A DNA stretch of 64,000 nucleotides, taken from positions 1 to 64,000 of the forward strand of contig JAFREE010000074.1 of assembly GCA_019400425.1 (NCBI GenBank), in the 5' to 3' direction. Each line of letters opens with the position of its first letter. Position 1 is the first letter of the stretch. Source of the DNA: Hymenochaete sp. R1 (taxonomy: Eukaryota; Basidiomycota; Agaricomycetes; Hymenochaetales; Hymenochaetaceae). The notes beneath the pieces were generated by a model. It was not told the DNA's origin and searched no databases. It was given only the letters and a program-made list of their open reading frames with translations. A program made the translations under genes and the position numbers. Shown one piece after another: positions 20,323 to 32,839 of the stretch.

Positions 20323-21799
20323 TCACGATCGAAGCTTCAGTGGTCTTCTTCTCTGCTCCTGCTCCGATGCTTCCTGCACCCCAGACCCGGTCCCATCGTA
20401 CTCCGGAGGGAGGTCCATTCCTGACTCGTCACCCTGTCGTATATCGCCCAAACTCACCCGAGACTGCGAAGAAGTCCGTAACCGCTCAACTTCGCTCATA
20501 AGGTACTGAACCTGATTCTGCAACTCGACCTGCGCCTGCCCGTCAGGTTTTGCTGGCAACTCGACGGTCGGACCGGGTGACTTCGAGTACGAGTATGAGT
20601 GCGGGTACTGGTACGAGTTTGGTCTCGAGGCCGAGCTGGGCGTTGGGTCGTTCCTTCCGGTAGCAGGTGCATACAGACTAACACCAGTAACAATCGTGTC
20701 GCCATCGCCCGAGTTCGGATTTGCCGCCACCTTCATCCTGGTTCTCGATGCCGGCGCCGAAGAGATAAGGTCCACGGGATATTCGTCATCTCTGACTCCC
20801 CTTGATTTCCGTCTCCGACAACAGATGAAGAACCCAATGAGGAGCGCCAGGGCACATACTCCTCCGACTACCCCGCCTGCTATGGCTCCTACGGGTGTTT
20901 TGCTCGAATTGGACGACGATACCGAATCGATGCCCGTCGCAGAGCTTTGGGAGGAATCGGTTGTCGAGGTCGTTGCGAGGGTATCATTATCCATACTGTC
21001 ATTAATTTAGTTCCCTTTAGTTAGCATTCCAAATCTAAATGCCCGCAGAGGAGGGAGGGAGAGGAGGGAACAAAGAAAAGCAAAAACGCAACCAACTCAC
21101 GTGTACTTCAGATAATCAAACAACATAAGGGAACTAAGATTGTCACTCGATGCTATCCGTATTGTGTGCGCCTTGTTCTCAAGGCTCGCATTCGAGTAGA
21201 CCGATACGTTGTACTGCATCCCTGCAGTAGAGGGCGTATAGTCAAAGACGGAGACCTGTCCGTTGTCGAGGGAGATATTGAGGTGCGTTTGGACGGTAAC
21301 GCCTGGATCGAAGTCGTTGCCTGCAAGAATGAAGTATGCAGAGACGGCATTGCCTGTTTTGCCGTGCCGTCATCAGTTTCATTTCTCGAGGGATCGTGTA
21401 GAATACAGAAAGAGGGATGGAGGAGAGGGGGAGTGAAGAAACAGAAACGAGATAGGCTCGAGACAGAGACTCGGAGAGAGGGAGAACCCATAGTAACGTA
21501 CCAGTAAACGTGTACTCGATCCAAAGATCCCCAGACCCGTCTGCACCCTCCGTTGCATCATGCCACGTCCCTTCAATAGCCTGCGCTTTGTCGGGGCTGA
21601 TAACGCACGTCGTGCAGCTCGGCCCATCCTTCCACGTCGATGAGTCCTGGGTAGCGTGGTAGACGATGCGGGAACCGGTGAGGGCATCACCGTTCGTGTC
21701 GTCGACGATGATTTCTTGAGGGCTCGCGTGAGATACTTTGGAGAAAAGAAGGGGGAGGAGGATAGCGAGAGAAAAGAGTTTGCTGGTGCCGTGCATCAT
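20323..21799 (-). CDS. Single-pass surface protein, array copy 3, 407 aa
   Basis: Exons: 20323-20995, 21101-21353, 21502-21799. It is the most diverged member of the array, but intron positions and phases match copies 1 and 2; intron 1 is longer (148 nt). A signal peptide ends near ASPQ and is followed by EIIVDDTNGDALTG, the Cys pair TTC...C, NAVSAYFILAGNDFD and SLMLFDYLKYT. A Ser/Thr stalk with NSSKTP leads to a TM helix at about 219-243 (AIAGGVVGGVCALALLIGFF) and a CCRRRKSR stop-transfer. The cytoplasmic tail of about 160 residues is rich in Ser, Pro and Tyr and contains the shared coil VQYLMSEVERLRT. An alternative start one codon in (MHG) is possible. The upstream motifs of copies 1 and 2 are not evident here. 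Confidence 0.82.
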
Positions 21800-22669
21800 T
21801 GCCTTGACCTGAGCTCGGACGTGGACGTCGTCTCGACGGCGTCTTCAGAGTACTACGGGAAGGAAAGAAGTTACACCTCACACCTCTGAGACCTCAGCAT
21901 CAGCCCCCAAAAAGAACCCTTTGCAGCTAAGCCTTTGGCGGGGAAAAAACTGATCATTTTTTTTGGTTGTTTGGGTCATATTCTCGCTTGTGAGTCGCCC
22001 AGCGCGCCCATCAAGCGCCCAACGCACCCCTGACGACTCCCACCTCTTGCTGTACGCAGCCCAGACTTGCATTGCACAGCTCATCGCAGCTTCTGGAGCA
22101 GACGTACACTTGCACAATGTTGTCACGAAAATCGTACTCAGCTGAGCTCCATTGATCGGTGAAAGGAAACAGGAATGCGACTCGGTTACGGAAGACCCAC
22201 GACGGTCAGAGTAAGAGGGAAAGGAATTACTTTGCTTCTCACGGCTCAAGTTCTCACTACTCCAACTATCGCATGTCCTCCGTGATCAATCTCAACCTCG
22301 CATTATAAATAAAAGACCATTCGATAGGAGATTCTACTGCAACTGCTTCACGATACAGGTCTTGAAGAGAAATTACGGCATGATATGTATGTTTATATTT
22401 TTCTTTGTCCTCAGGAGACCAATTAATTCCGTCAACAGGACATCGCTAGTTGAAGGAAGTCGAATCCTATATCTACACGTAATTGACTGTTTCTTATTCT
22501 TTGTGATCATGATCCTTCACTCCGTACTTTCCTGGTAGCACAGGATCTCTCTTTGCTGATCAACGTTCTACTAAGTGGAACAAATGTTGCAACAGGTTTG
22601 AGTTCTCCAGTGAGGGTTAAATCTTCCTGAGGATTACTTACTAGTACTTCTCCGTTTATGCAAGTAGCC
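21800..22669. other. Intergenic region
   Basis: Upstream DNA of array copy 3 and 3' flank of the P450 at 22670. Frames up to 123 codons overlap on both strands with no recognisable product. I see no gene. Confidence 0.4.
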
Positions 22670-25048
22670 TTAACAAGCGTTAATCAGAGCAGCACACTGC
22701 TCATTCCGGGGTTTAATCGAACACCGGAAGGGTACTGGTTTCCTGTACATGATTTAGTATTACGCATGTAAAATCAGGGGGGAAGTCATACCTGGTAAAA
22801 CCCCCTATGAAGGCAGGAGCAGGCTTCTCAGTTCCACCGGCTCCGTCACGTACAGGACTTATATCCGTTGCTGCAAGTACGTTTGATACTACTAGCCATA
22901 CAGTTGCATCGACGAAGTACCTCCCCGGACAAATTCTACAAAAGCAGCATTCCAGAAAGCACATAACTCCCAGTCAGAAAAAATAATCACCTCCTTCCAA
23001 AGCCAAAAACGAACGACCCAGGATCATCAGGACTGAACGCATCCTGGCTACGCAGGCGCTCTCCTTGTTTAACTACCTGCTCGCGGAAACGCTCCGGTTC
23101 GAATTCATCCGCGTTAGAAAAGTACTTCGGGTCCCGAGACATTTGCCTGCCAGGAAGAAAACGAAAGAGACGAGTCAGCAAACTGATGATAACCAGTCAA
23201 AAGGTACATTAAGAAACTGACCATATGTTGGCCATAACCAAAGAATTGCGAGGAATGCGCATATCATCGAATATATCCTCGTCCGAAGTGGCGTGTGCTA
23301 TGCCTTCAAGGTTGAAATATATACGATTATTACATCCTAGTACACGAGACAAAAATCCGGAACGAACCTAAGGGAGCAGGTGGGTTGAATCTAGTTGTAA
23401 TCATTGTGTCAAAATCAATGAATCTATCAAAATTGAAAAATCTCACCGAAGAGTTTCTTTGACAATGCAGTCAACATATGGAAGCCGGTCTCGGTCCTCC
23501 ATCGTAGGCAGCCTTTGCTGTCCTAGCACAGAGTCAAGCTCAACTTGCGCCTTTCTTGCAACTTCAGGGTAGCATGTCATCAAGAGTATGAACGTTAAAA
23601 TGACAATCATAGACTATATGAAAATGGGACGTGAACGATATACCAGAGCGGAGAAAGCATGGAAAGCTGAAGATCTCACAGTCTCTTCGCCGGCTATGCC
23701 GTGAGATATTTTAGAATCATCATATGACAGAGGGTTGGATTTGCTTACCGGCATAGATGACAGCACCGACGTTTTTAATGTCGTACTCATGGTCGAGGTC
23801 CCTATTGCCAGACGCTTCGTAGCTTTCCAATAGATTACCAACAATAGACTGGGTTTTAATCCCCTCTCTCTGCTTAGGCCATCAGCTCCAACACGTCTCT
23901 AACACCAGTTCCAAAAAGAATAAAAAGGTGACGCACCCTCATACGCCTTGTTTCGTCAAAAGGCAAATCACACATTCTTTCAAAGATGACCTTCACATCT
24001 TTGGCACGTTGAATGAAACCTGAGCCAGGAAACCAAAGAGGCAGATAACGTACTGTACGGATAATTCAACAAAAAACGGCCATATACATTAAAGAGTTTT
24101 TTTTTCACTCACAACAAGGGAGGAAGTCCACCAAAGCACTACCAGGAGATCCTTCAGCAAGAGACCGTTCTAGAGCCTCGGCTCCTAGATATAAGTATTT
24201 GTCATCTTCCGACACAATATCTAGACCATATGTTAACTTGACGAGAGTCGTTGCAATCAGCCTGTTAAAAATCGAAATATCATGATGCCAGTGCGACAGA
24301 TTGTCAGTGTCTAAAATTCCGAGTTACAGAAAGGAACGTTAGCTTGCTACCTCCTTATATGGCCTTTTAACTCTTCCGGGCGATTCACAATATTCTTCAA
24401 GAAGATATTCACTTGTTGATTCTGAAGACCGTGGAACGCAGGAGCAGCTTTCAAACTCAATGATTGCTGTAACATTCTACGATGTTTGCGCCATTTAGCG
24501 CCATATGGCAACTGGGAGACAATCTCTCCCCAGCCCATCCTAACATACAATCAACACCAGCACCAGCAGCCTTGGCAAGAGGGTAGATGCTCACATTTCA
24601 TCCCATAGGACCGAGCGGGGCCTGTAAGAATACTTCGTACCGCGTTTGTCCAGCAATTCTCTTGCGACGTCTATCGAGTTGAGGACGACGACCGGCTGGC
24701 CGAACATGGACAAGTAGATCACGTCGCCTTATCGAATAGACAAAGACATCGGAGCAAGCATTCAGCGATCGAAAAGCGAGAAAGAGTGAAAGATGCAATG
24801 ATACCCCACTGCTTCGCCCATTTCGAAAACATTTCGTACTGGTATTCGGACGGCACGATTCGAGCGTGTCCAATAAACGGGTCGGCACGGGGACCTGGGG
24901 GTAATGCTGGTCCGGATTTTTGAAAGCATCGGGAAAAGTATGACAGCAGCGTAACAACAAGGACGAGGAATGAGGCACTGTCAAAAAGTAACCATGGTTC
25001 GACTCGAAGAGTTTTGGGGGCCCAAGCACTGGGGAGTAAACTGTTCAT
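22670..25048 (-). CDS. Cytochrome P450 monooxygenase, 536 aa
   Basis: There are 13 exons: 22670-22742, 22792-22935, 22991-23146, 23222-23303, 23368-23390, 23447-23613, 23680-23693, 23749-23869, 23937-24052, 24113-24261, 24351-24539, 24595-24727, 24805-25048. All phases close. It has an N-terminal membrane anchor (about residues 20-45), a proline-rich hinge PALPPGPR, a C-helix WRKHRRMLQQ, an I-helix segment AGEETS, the K-helix ExxR as KETLR (Glu375, Arg378), and the heme loop FGFGRRICPG with Cys467 as thiolate ligand. It ends PVPFRCSIKPRNE, the usual tail of the Agaricomycete OrdA-like class. It would be an ER-bound, NADPH-P450-reductase-dependent oxidase; the substrate is unknown. A 14-nt exon carries the I-helix motif. 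An in-frame ATG at 25117 would lengthen the N-terminus. Confidence 0.92.
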
Positions 25049-26972
25049 GATATGTACTAATTCTGTAGCCGTACTCGCTCCACGACGAATATACTGCTTT
25101 GACTCGACAGAAGACACTTGTTACAAAGTTTGAGTTCGCGTACAGCGTGCTTCATATATAGTGCAGCTGGCACCATGATGTCACTGTTCAATTCTTGTTT
25201 TCAAGTGAATCTAGACCACTGATAAGAAATGAATGGCAATTGATCTTCAAGCAACTCGGCGATAGAGTGTATATGTTCGTGATGCATTGGGAGAAACTGG
25301 ACAGGACAGTAGACAAATGAAATTGTCAGGTCACGTTTTAGCATAGGCATGATTTGGTATAGATATCGTACCTCCCGGTGTAATCACGATGCGCGTCATC
25401 AAAATGAATGAAATGACGTCTAACACAGTCAAGTGCGAGCTCACAAATGCCACTCGTCATAAGATCAATAGAGAAATGTCAGTTGAATGCTACTGGTAGT
25501 GGGAAGTTCCATTCAGCGTAGCGCCGTCTCCGTGTGCCTGCGTTCAGAAGCATTACATTTGAACACACGCGCGCGAGCTAGTCAATGCCATCGCTCCAGT
25601 GTAATTCAGTACTAATTGTCCACAGTACGGCTGCTGAGGTTCAATTCGGGTTATCGACGATCAGATCAGTGTAGACGAATAAAGGGTACTGCAGTCCGGT
25701 CGAGAGTCAGATCGAATGCTTGGATTCCACTGATAGCCAGAGCTAAGCATAGTAGTGTGGACCATTCCTCGAGGATGAACGGTACTAGTGGCACCTCGGA
25801 CGTTGACCAACGAGCACGATGAACCTAAGCGCAGGAATACAGCAGCGCTCAGTAGACTCGGACCTGAGGCACTTACCGAACACGAGTCTAAGCACATGCA
25901 AAAGAAAAGAAGAGAAAGCTTTCCTTTCCTTTCCTTTCTCAAATCATCGCAGTGGCGCTCAGGCTGAAGGGGCTTCGAACTGGCTTAGCAGCCAGGCAAC
26001 ATGATGATGATGGTGGTGACACGGCCACAGGTTCCTCCTCCAATGCTAGTATCCCGGTCATCCATCCGTCATTCATCGTTCAAGTTCATCATTATCATCC
26101 AAGCACATGCGTACGCGTTCGTTCAGCCTGAGAGTCAAATGCATCGTCGTGGACAATATGTTCCCGTTGGCATTACCGGTGCCAGTGCCAGTGACTGACT
26201 CAAAGTGACTCAAAAGGTGAGGCGAAGACTCGGATGGGATGAGATGCCAGTAGTGGTACTATGTCAGTGGTCGGGCGGATTTGGAGGTGTAGGTCGGGGT
26301 AAGGTTAGCTGCTGCTTTCCGGCCGCGCGCGCGCTCAACTTTCCCTTTCGGACGAGCTCAACCACGCAAAAAAAGAGGAGAGAAAACCGGCTCGGAGGTA
26401 GAGGTCAGGTCGGAGGTCGGAAAACACGAAAAAAGGATGAAGACGAAGATGAAGACGAAAGACGAAAAACAAAAACAAAGCCCCATTCGTTAGTTGCATG
26501 GAACGTATCGTATCGTATCGTGTCGTGTCGTCTTCGACCCGCCGTGAGTACTGTACCGTACTGGTATTTTATATATACTAGTATTGTTGTTATCGTTGTC
26601 AATGATCGTTTAATTGTTTGCTTGTCTGTTAATCGTAAATCGTTACGCGTAAGGTAAGGGAGAAAAAAGAAACTTGAAAGATTCATCTCGGTGTCCGTTC
26701 TCTCCCCCTCCCCCCCTTCCTCTCCCCCACACCAGAATCCCCTCGGTGAGTCACCAACAGTACGAAACAAAGACAAAAGACAACAACACTGAAACCGAGA
26801 ACCAAACCGAGAACCAAATCAAAACCGAAAACCAAGTAACTCGAAAGATGAAAACATCCATACATACATACTAGTATCCCCACTCTCACCCACCCACCAA
26901 AAACAAAAACCAAAACCAAAAACACCACCCCGCACCCTCAACCTCACCCTCACCCACCCCCGTACCCCTCCT
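25049..26972. other. Long intergenic region with low-complexity tracts
   Basis: About 1.9 kb with no gene I can support. It holds several simple tracts: (ttcctttcct) at about 25921-25937, a gatgatgatggtggtga run at 26001-26017, gcgcgcgcgc near 26324-26333, a purine-rich gaagacgaagatgaagacgaaa tract near 26437-26460, gtatcgtatcgtatcgtgtcgtgtcgtc at about 26506-26533, and repeated gagaaccaaa units at 26791-26835. Several long frames here come from these repeats. Confidence 0.5.
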
Positions 26973-29397
26973 TCAAACCTCCGCAACACCTCTATACCCT
27001 CCCGTCCCCTGACCCGTATGCTGAGGCGTCGGCATCTGCATCCCAGTCCCCGTCCCTGTCCCCGAGACGTTCGTCCCACTATGACTTTGTCCCGTATACT
27101 GCTGCCCGACCCCACCCCCAGCCCCGAGCGCCTCAGGGAACGTCGACGGGTCGTTCGGGTCGTACAACCTCTGGCTCATCCCCGCTCCAGTACCAGTGTT
27201 ATTGCCCGACATCGGTGGCTGCTGCTGCTGCTGCTGTCCTTGATACTGATACTGCTGCCCATTCCCGTGTCCGTAATCCTGAGCGGAGAACGGGACAGCA
27301 TGGTACATATACTCGCCCCCTGCACCTTTGTCTCCGCCCCCTGGCATCCCATACGTTGTCCCCGTCAAATCAGCCCTCGCGCTCCCGTCAGGCATCACTT
27401 GGCTCATATGGTTCCCTGCTCCCGCCCCCGCCCCTGCCCCTCCGACGCCGCCGTTAGCGGCACCAGCAACCTTCTTATTCCGCCTCGACCGTCTGAGGAG
27501 TACGAACGCCAATAACGCCAATAACGCGAGCCCGACGACGCCGCCTACCACGCCCCCCGCGATCGCGCCCGTGTTGCTCTTCGTCGAGTCCGAGGAGCCG
27601 GAGCCACCGCGTCCCCCGCCTGAAGTACCGGAGGATGCGGAGGCGCTGGAGGAGGCGCCGCTGCGGGTTGCGGTCCGGGTTGTTTGGGAGTTTGTGGGTG
27701 TTGATTCGGGGGCTTTGGTGGGGGAGGCGTTGGGGTTGGTGCGGTTGGAGGTTTGGGCCATGTTTAGGTGGGGGTGTGTAGATATGTGTGCGTTGTGTGG
27801 GTCGTGTGTCGTGTGGGTCGTGTGTGGTACGATGGGAAAGGGTAGAGCGGGAAAGTGTAGGGTAATAGGGAGGAGAACGTCAGTGAATGTTCGTCGCAGA
27901 AGATAGACGTTTGGAAAGACAATAAAGATGAAGATGAAGGTGATAGTCGAAAGGAAAGAGAAAGGTATACGCGAAACTCACCGTTATCCTGCAACGCCTG
28001 CGACGGCATGAAGATCCCACCCGACGTGACGTTCTCGTACGCCCACCCAGGGATAGCCGTGTCCGCTGGTATGTCTTCCGGGAACCTAAAAAAAATCAGA
28101 CATATCAATCATGAATATCATAAAACATAAACACCGCGATCAGTGATGTGGTGTATCTTATAGGGACGTCGGGGTGTTGGCGAGTCGGGTGATGGGAGGT
28201 GCGCGTTGATGCTCCACCTCGAGCGCGAGCGCGCCGTTCCATCATCGCGCGCTGGGGACGCTATGCAATCCATCCATCCACGCGTTCCGTTCACGCTCCA
28301 ATAGCCCGCCACACCATAAAAGCATCAAATGAAACGCAACATTCCACTCACACGTCGACATAAACATTATCACAATTCGCCGACCAGCTACTCCACCTGC
28401 ACAGACAAACCCAAAAACCAAATCCCAATCGTCAGCACCGATTTTCGAAAGTACACCCCACACGTACGTGATGATAGTCCCATTCTGACACGCACTGCAC
28501 CCTCCCATGACGCTATACATGACCGTACTGCAAAGGCACGGGTTGACCATAACGCTCGTCGGCCCGATGTAGTGTTGGTCGCCCTCGAGCGCGCTCACGT
28601 CATACTCTAGTTCGGGATCGATCGAGTTCGAGTTCGAGTCCCGGGATTTGGAATTCGGTCGGGATGGGTTTTGAGTAGCGATTGGGGTTTAAGCATTTGA
28701 TCGGAAGACGGGTACGTTGTCAGGGCGTTGTGCGTTCGTGGATGGATGGATGGATGGGCGGAGTCCGGTGTCGACACGACGGAGGTGTGGGCGCATTTCA
28801 CGTCGGAGAAAGTCAGCCGGGGCGGGCGTAAGATGCAAATTCAGATGCAAATGAAATCGAATCCAAAATTCATCACCAATTTAGATGGTTGATGGGATGG
28901 GTTAGATGGGATGGGTTAGGAAACGCAAGTTGGGCAAACTATCAGCATGCTGTACGGTGCAAGCGAAAAGGTCTAAAACGGGACTGGTCAAAAAAAGAAG
29001 GACTCACGACCGCCATTACACGCTCCTCCCAGGTACGCTCCGACGAGGCACGGCGACTGGCCCTTGGAATTGTACAGCTATCCGTGATAACGCGTGGTAC
29101 CCCGCCGTGCCGCGAACGAACGAACGATATCAAAGGTGTGCAGGAAGAAAAAAACACAATTGAATATTCATAGGCATTTATTTCGGGTTGAGTGAGTTCG
29201 GGATCGAAGTCCAACGAAAGAGAGAGAGAGAGCGAAGCAAACACACGCACATCCTTCCACTGTGTAAAACACGTTGCGTTGCTCGAGATCTGGGCAGAAG
29301 CGCCAACGACGAGGAAAGCCGCCGAGGCGGCGAGTCGAAGAAGGCGGAGCTGAAGCGCCCTGCTAGACGCCGATCTGGAGCTTGCTGCCATACGCAT
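26973..29397 (-). CDS. Single-pass surface protein with Cys-rich ectodomain, 414 aa
   Basis: Exons: 26973-27712, 27982-28085, 28352-28396, 28468-28606, 29008-29077, 29251-29397. A basic then hydrophobic N-terminus gives a signal peptide ending near VVGASAQ. The ectodomain carries GQSPCLVGAYLGGACNGG, then NPCLCSTVMYSVMGGCSACQ, WSSWSANC, and GWAYENVTSGG. This series of spaced cysteines and tryptophans marks a fungal transmembrane family I recognise by pattern but cannot name. A Ser/Gly-rich stalk leads to a TM helix at about 217-241 (AIAGGVVGGVVGLALLALLA), RRSRR and a Gly/Gln-rich tail of about 170 residues. It is unrelated in sequence to the 15-22 kb array but has the same topology. The last intron is 269 nt and contains no AG between its donor and its acceptor. 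Confidence 0.82.
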
Positions 29398-30421
29398 GTC
29401 TTCTCTACGACTACAGTACTAGTATATTCCTTTGAATTGTGTACCTCGTTCTTCGTAGCGAAATCGAGAGTCTATCGCGGGGAACGGAGGAGGAAGAGAA
29501 GGTGGAGAGGGAAGGGAAGGGAAGGGGAGATGATGGGGGTTAGAGGAAGAGACCGAGGTGCTACTAACTTAGAGCGCCAGAGCGAGGTACGTCGTGTATC
29601 TCTGTATCTGTATCTGGCCACCAAGGGGAAAGGGAAGGATCAAATTTTCTAGGTGAAGATCATTTAGTCCGTGTCCGTGTCGAATTAATTCACTCAAATG
29701 GCGGTGCTCCTTGACTTTAAATTTGATGCTAAGTTATTCATTATCTCTTGAGCAGTTATAGCTGCACTGCTCTCATTCTGGCTCAAAGTGACTACTCGCC
29801 GATGAGATACGTTTCTCTCGACGACGAGTTTTCTACTCTACTCGAACTCGAAGGACGGTGCGGCACAAGACGACGAAGACGAAAGAAAGACGACAGGCGC
29901 CGGCCCGCTTCTATTTGGCTCTATTTACGTCTCCGCCTCCGCCCCGAATAGGACGACTCGACTCAAACAACAGGCGCTAAACCGGCTTGCATGCATCCCC
30001 ATCCCCCTGGATCAAGGATCAGGTCAGGTCCGGGACTGTTCTTCTTCGGTTCCCTCCCTCCTAATCCGTAAATGAACGGTAAACGCCGATCATACATCCC
30101 CCAACTGACGCCAGTTTAATTAGCATTAGCATAGCAGATACAAATGTGTGTGTGCGGCTGATAGTGTATGAATGAATGGCTTATAATACAAAAATTGCAG
30201 TTGTTGAAGAAAAATTAAAGCAAACAAGAGAGAAGGAAACCATCAATCATGCATGCTAATCATAGCATCCCATCAAACCTCTCAAGCTTTCGCTTCAGCA
30301 CTAGAACTAGTCTATTGTCTCGGAACTGTTCTGTTTTGCTCCATTGATAAGTCACCCAGGCCTTTGACGGCTGCTAACGGAAAAATCCACCTTCCTTGGT
30401 CGCTGCCACTGGCACTGCACC
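29398..30421. other. Intergenic region
   Basis: About 1 kb of upstream DNA of the surface-protein gene and 3' flank of the MFS gene. It holds purine-rich tracts (29485-29530) and short frames only. Confidence 0.4.
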
Positions 30422-32839
30422 TCACTTGGCCGCATAGCGACTCTTCCCCCGTATCTCTTCTCCATACTTCCAGAATATCCACGGTCTATCACAACCCAAA
30501 AAAAGAGAAATCAATCAACGTCTCTTCCCCTCCTCAAAAAAACCAGAGCAAATCAAAAAACGCCAACTCACGCAGGACACCCAATCACAATCGCCACCGC
30601 ACCCAACACGCTATCCCCCTTCCCATACCCCAGCGCCTTATACATCGCCGGCGCAAACAGCGGGAACCCGAACCCCGCCAGGCTCCGCAGAAACGCGACG
30701 GCCGCCAGCGCGCTCGCAGCGTGCAGCGTGAACGCGTCGATGACGTACGTCTGGATCGTCTGGAAGTTCAGGATGATCCCGCCCCCGACGAAGATCAGCC
30801 CGAGGTCGGTCACCGCCCAGTGTTGGTGCGTTTCGGCGGCCCAGCCGGTGATAAAGAGGCCGATGGGGAGGGAGATGGTCCCGGGGACCATTGAGGCTGT
30901 GTGAGAGAGAGAGAAAAGCGAAGATGAGTTCAGGATGGGTGGGAATGGGGATGGGGATAGGACATACGGAGACGAAATTCGGGCCTTCCTACGCCCCCGC
31001 TGCGCGCCTTCAAGTACTTGTAGATAGGATCCATCAACCGTGCATTGGCCTGGCTGAAGCCAGTCAACCCGATTCCGAGCGCGATGTAGTTCAGTCCAGA
31101 GATGCCCACGTCTTCGTTGTAGATGGTCTGGAAAATCGTTGGTACTGTCGTGAGGGCGAGGTACATGAGGCCATAGCTATAGATGAGCCCAAAAACCGGA
31201 AATCAGAAACAGAGAAGGGTGGTAGAGGTGAGGCGCGAAAGTCTTACACGAAAGCCATGTATACGCCTAGGAGTTGGATGATGGGCTCTTTGAAGAAGAG
31301 TGCAAACGGTCTCGTTATCGATTTTGCGAACAGATGCTTCCAGCTGGCGAGCGTCTCTAATTAAGTCTCACTTCCGAAATGGTCAGAAGTTTGTACTTAC
31401 TGTCTGTTGTTGCCTGAGTATGGAGTGATGACGGTCATGTTCTCATACTCGCCTCCAGGTATACTCTCTCTCAACCTCTGCGCTTTGCGCTCAAGCAGGA
31501 TCGGAGCGAAGGCTGTCAAGAAATCGCGAGTCAAGCCCAATCTCTCTTCAATAATTTGTTTAGTCCAGCTTACTTTCTTTAAGCAAGAAGAGCCCGAAGC
31601 ATTGTATCACCGCATCGACTATCGAAGTGGACCAGAACTGCCCAAAAGCTGGTGAGTGGGGACTCCGGCTTCAAGCCAGAGATCGAGGAAAGCATACCAC
31701 CCATTGCCAATGTGACAGCTGCGCAATCCACGATCCACATATCGGGCCAATAACGGGCCCAAGCAACGGTGCGAGCGAGTACATCGCAATTGCCCGCCCT
31801 CTCTCCTCAGCGCGCCAGCAATCCCCAAGTAAACCTCCACCTATCTTCATTCACACGTAATCGAATCAATACCATCGACGTTGCCTCTCAAAAGAAGAAA
31901 AAAAACGAACCGAAAGAGGCGCGCTTCCTCCGAGGCCGGCAAGAAAGCGGAAAGCGATAAGCTCGCCTTTGCTTCGAGCGGCACCGCACGCCGTGTTCCA
32001 TACTGACAAATGTATGGTATAGTAGACTAAGTAAGAAGCCCGTCCAGCTGTCATCATTGCACGAGGTCACTCACCAAGGTACCACAGGTTAGCCAACTGA
32101 AGCACCCTCGACCGCCCATACATCTCGGAGAACGGACCGAGCATCATAGGTCCAAAAGCTATTCATTCGATCATGTCCACTCCAGGGTCAGCAAAACCGC
32201 AATCACCGGAGTAAGATGCAATGCAGCGCACGCACCGTATCCGAGGACGAAGACGGACGTCGTCATAGCCAAAACGGCTTCACTTGTGATCGCGAAGCGT
32301 TCTGCGAGCTGCCCCGACGCGGGCGCGATCATAGCGGAGGAGACGGGCGAGATGAAGGTGAACGCGGAGACGATGAGGGTCGCTATCCATTTCTTCTTGT
32401 CTGACCAACTAGAGCGAGGGGTTTTGAGTGAGCGGGGCAGTTCGGCATAAACGTCTGGATTATACATGAAGGGTGAGGAGACGTACTTGAGAGGATTAGC
32501 CCTATCGTCCGGCCCGTCCCAGTCTACGATAAGCGTGTCTCCCTTCCTCTTTACACCCGAGAACCCAGCTTCAAGCGCTTTGGGAGACACGTCGAGCGTC
32601 GAGGCGCCTCTCGGCGTCGGCGTCGGCGTCGGCGTCCGCGATGGCGCCCCGTCTTCCGAGACTAAAGCCGACGACCGCCTCACCTCTGCTGCGTTTTTGT
32701 CTTTCTCTGAACTTATGTTTTCTGACGATGGTATTCGTGATGACGTCGGTTGTGGGTGTTTTTCGTCCATGCCTAAGGAAACGTCAACGGGGCCCCCTCC
32801 ACCCAGTTCTTGTGATAACCCATTCCCCGAGTTCTGCAT
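30422..32839 (-). CDS. MFS drug/polyamine-type exporter, 572 aa
   Basis: There are 11 exons: 30422-30485, 30572-30896, 30968-31176, 31248-31343, 31401-31512, 31574-31637, 31698-31844, 31911-32002, 32075-32158, 32236-32408, 32487-32839. All phases close. A disordered N-terminal tail of about 130 residues includes a (TP)n run encoded by a ggcgtc repeat. It is followed by helices beginning WIATLIVSAFTFISPVSSAM, the loop 2-3 signature GPFSEMYGRSRVLQ (the MFS G-x3-D-x2-G-R class), GLGGSAPLSIGGGLLGD, and the central loop ETFAPILLERKAQRLRE seen in fungal DHA1 multidrug/polyamine proton antiporters. Twelve helices fit. It acts in the plasma membrane as an exporter of small molecules; the substrate is not readable. 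It shares a 668-bp upstream region with the divergent aldo-keto reductase. Confidence 0.9.

Noticed and set aside
23614..23692. Coding read-through AGEETVRSSAFHAF in the first P450
   Set aside because: Treating 23614-23679 as an intron joins AGEET directly to the conserved I-helix continuation; the read-through would insert extra residues there.
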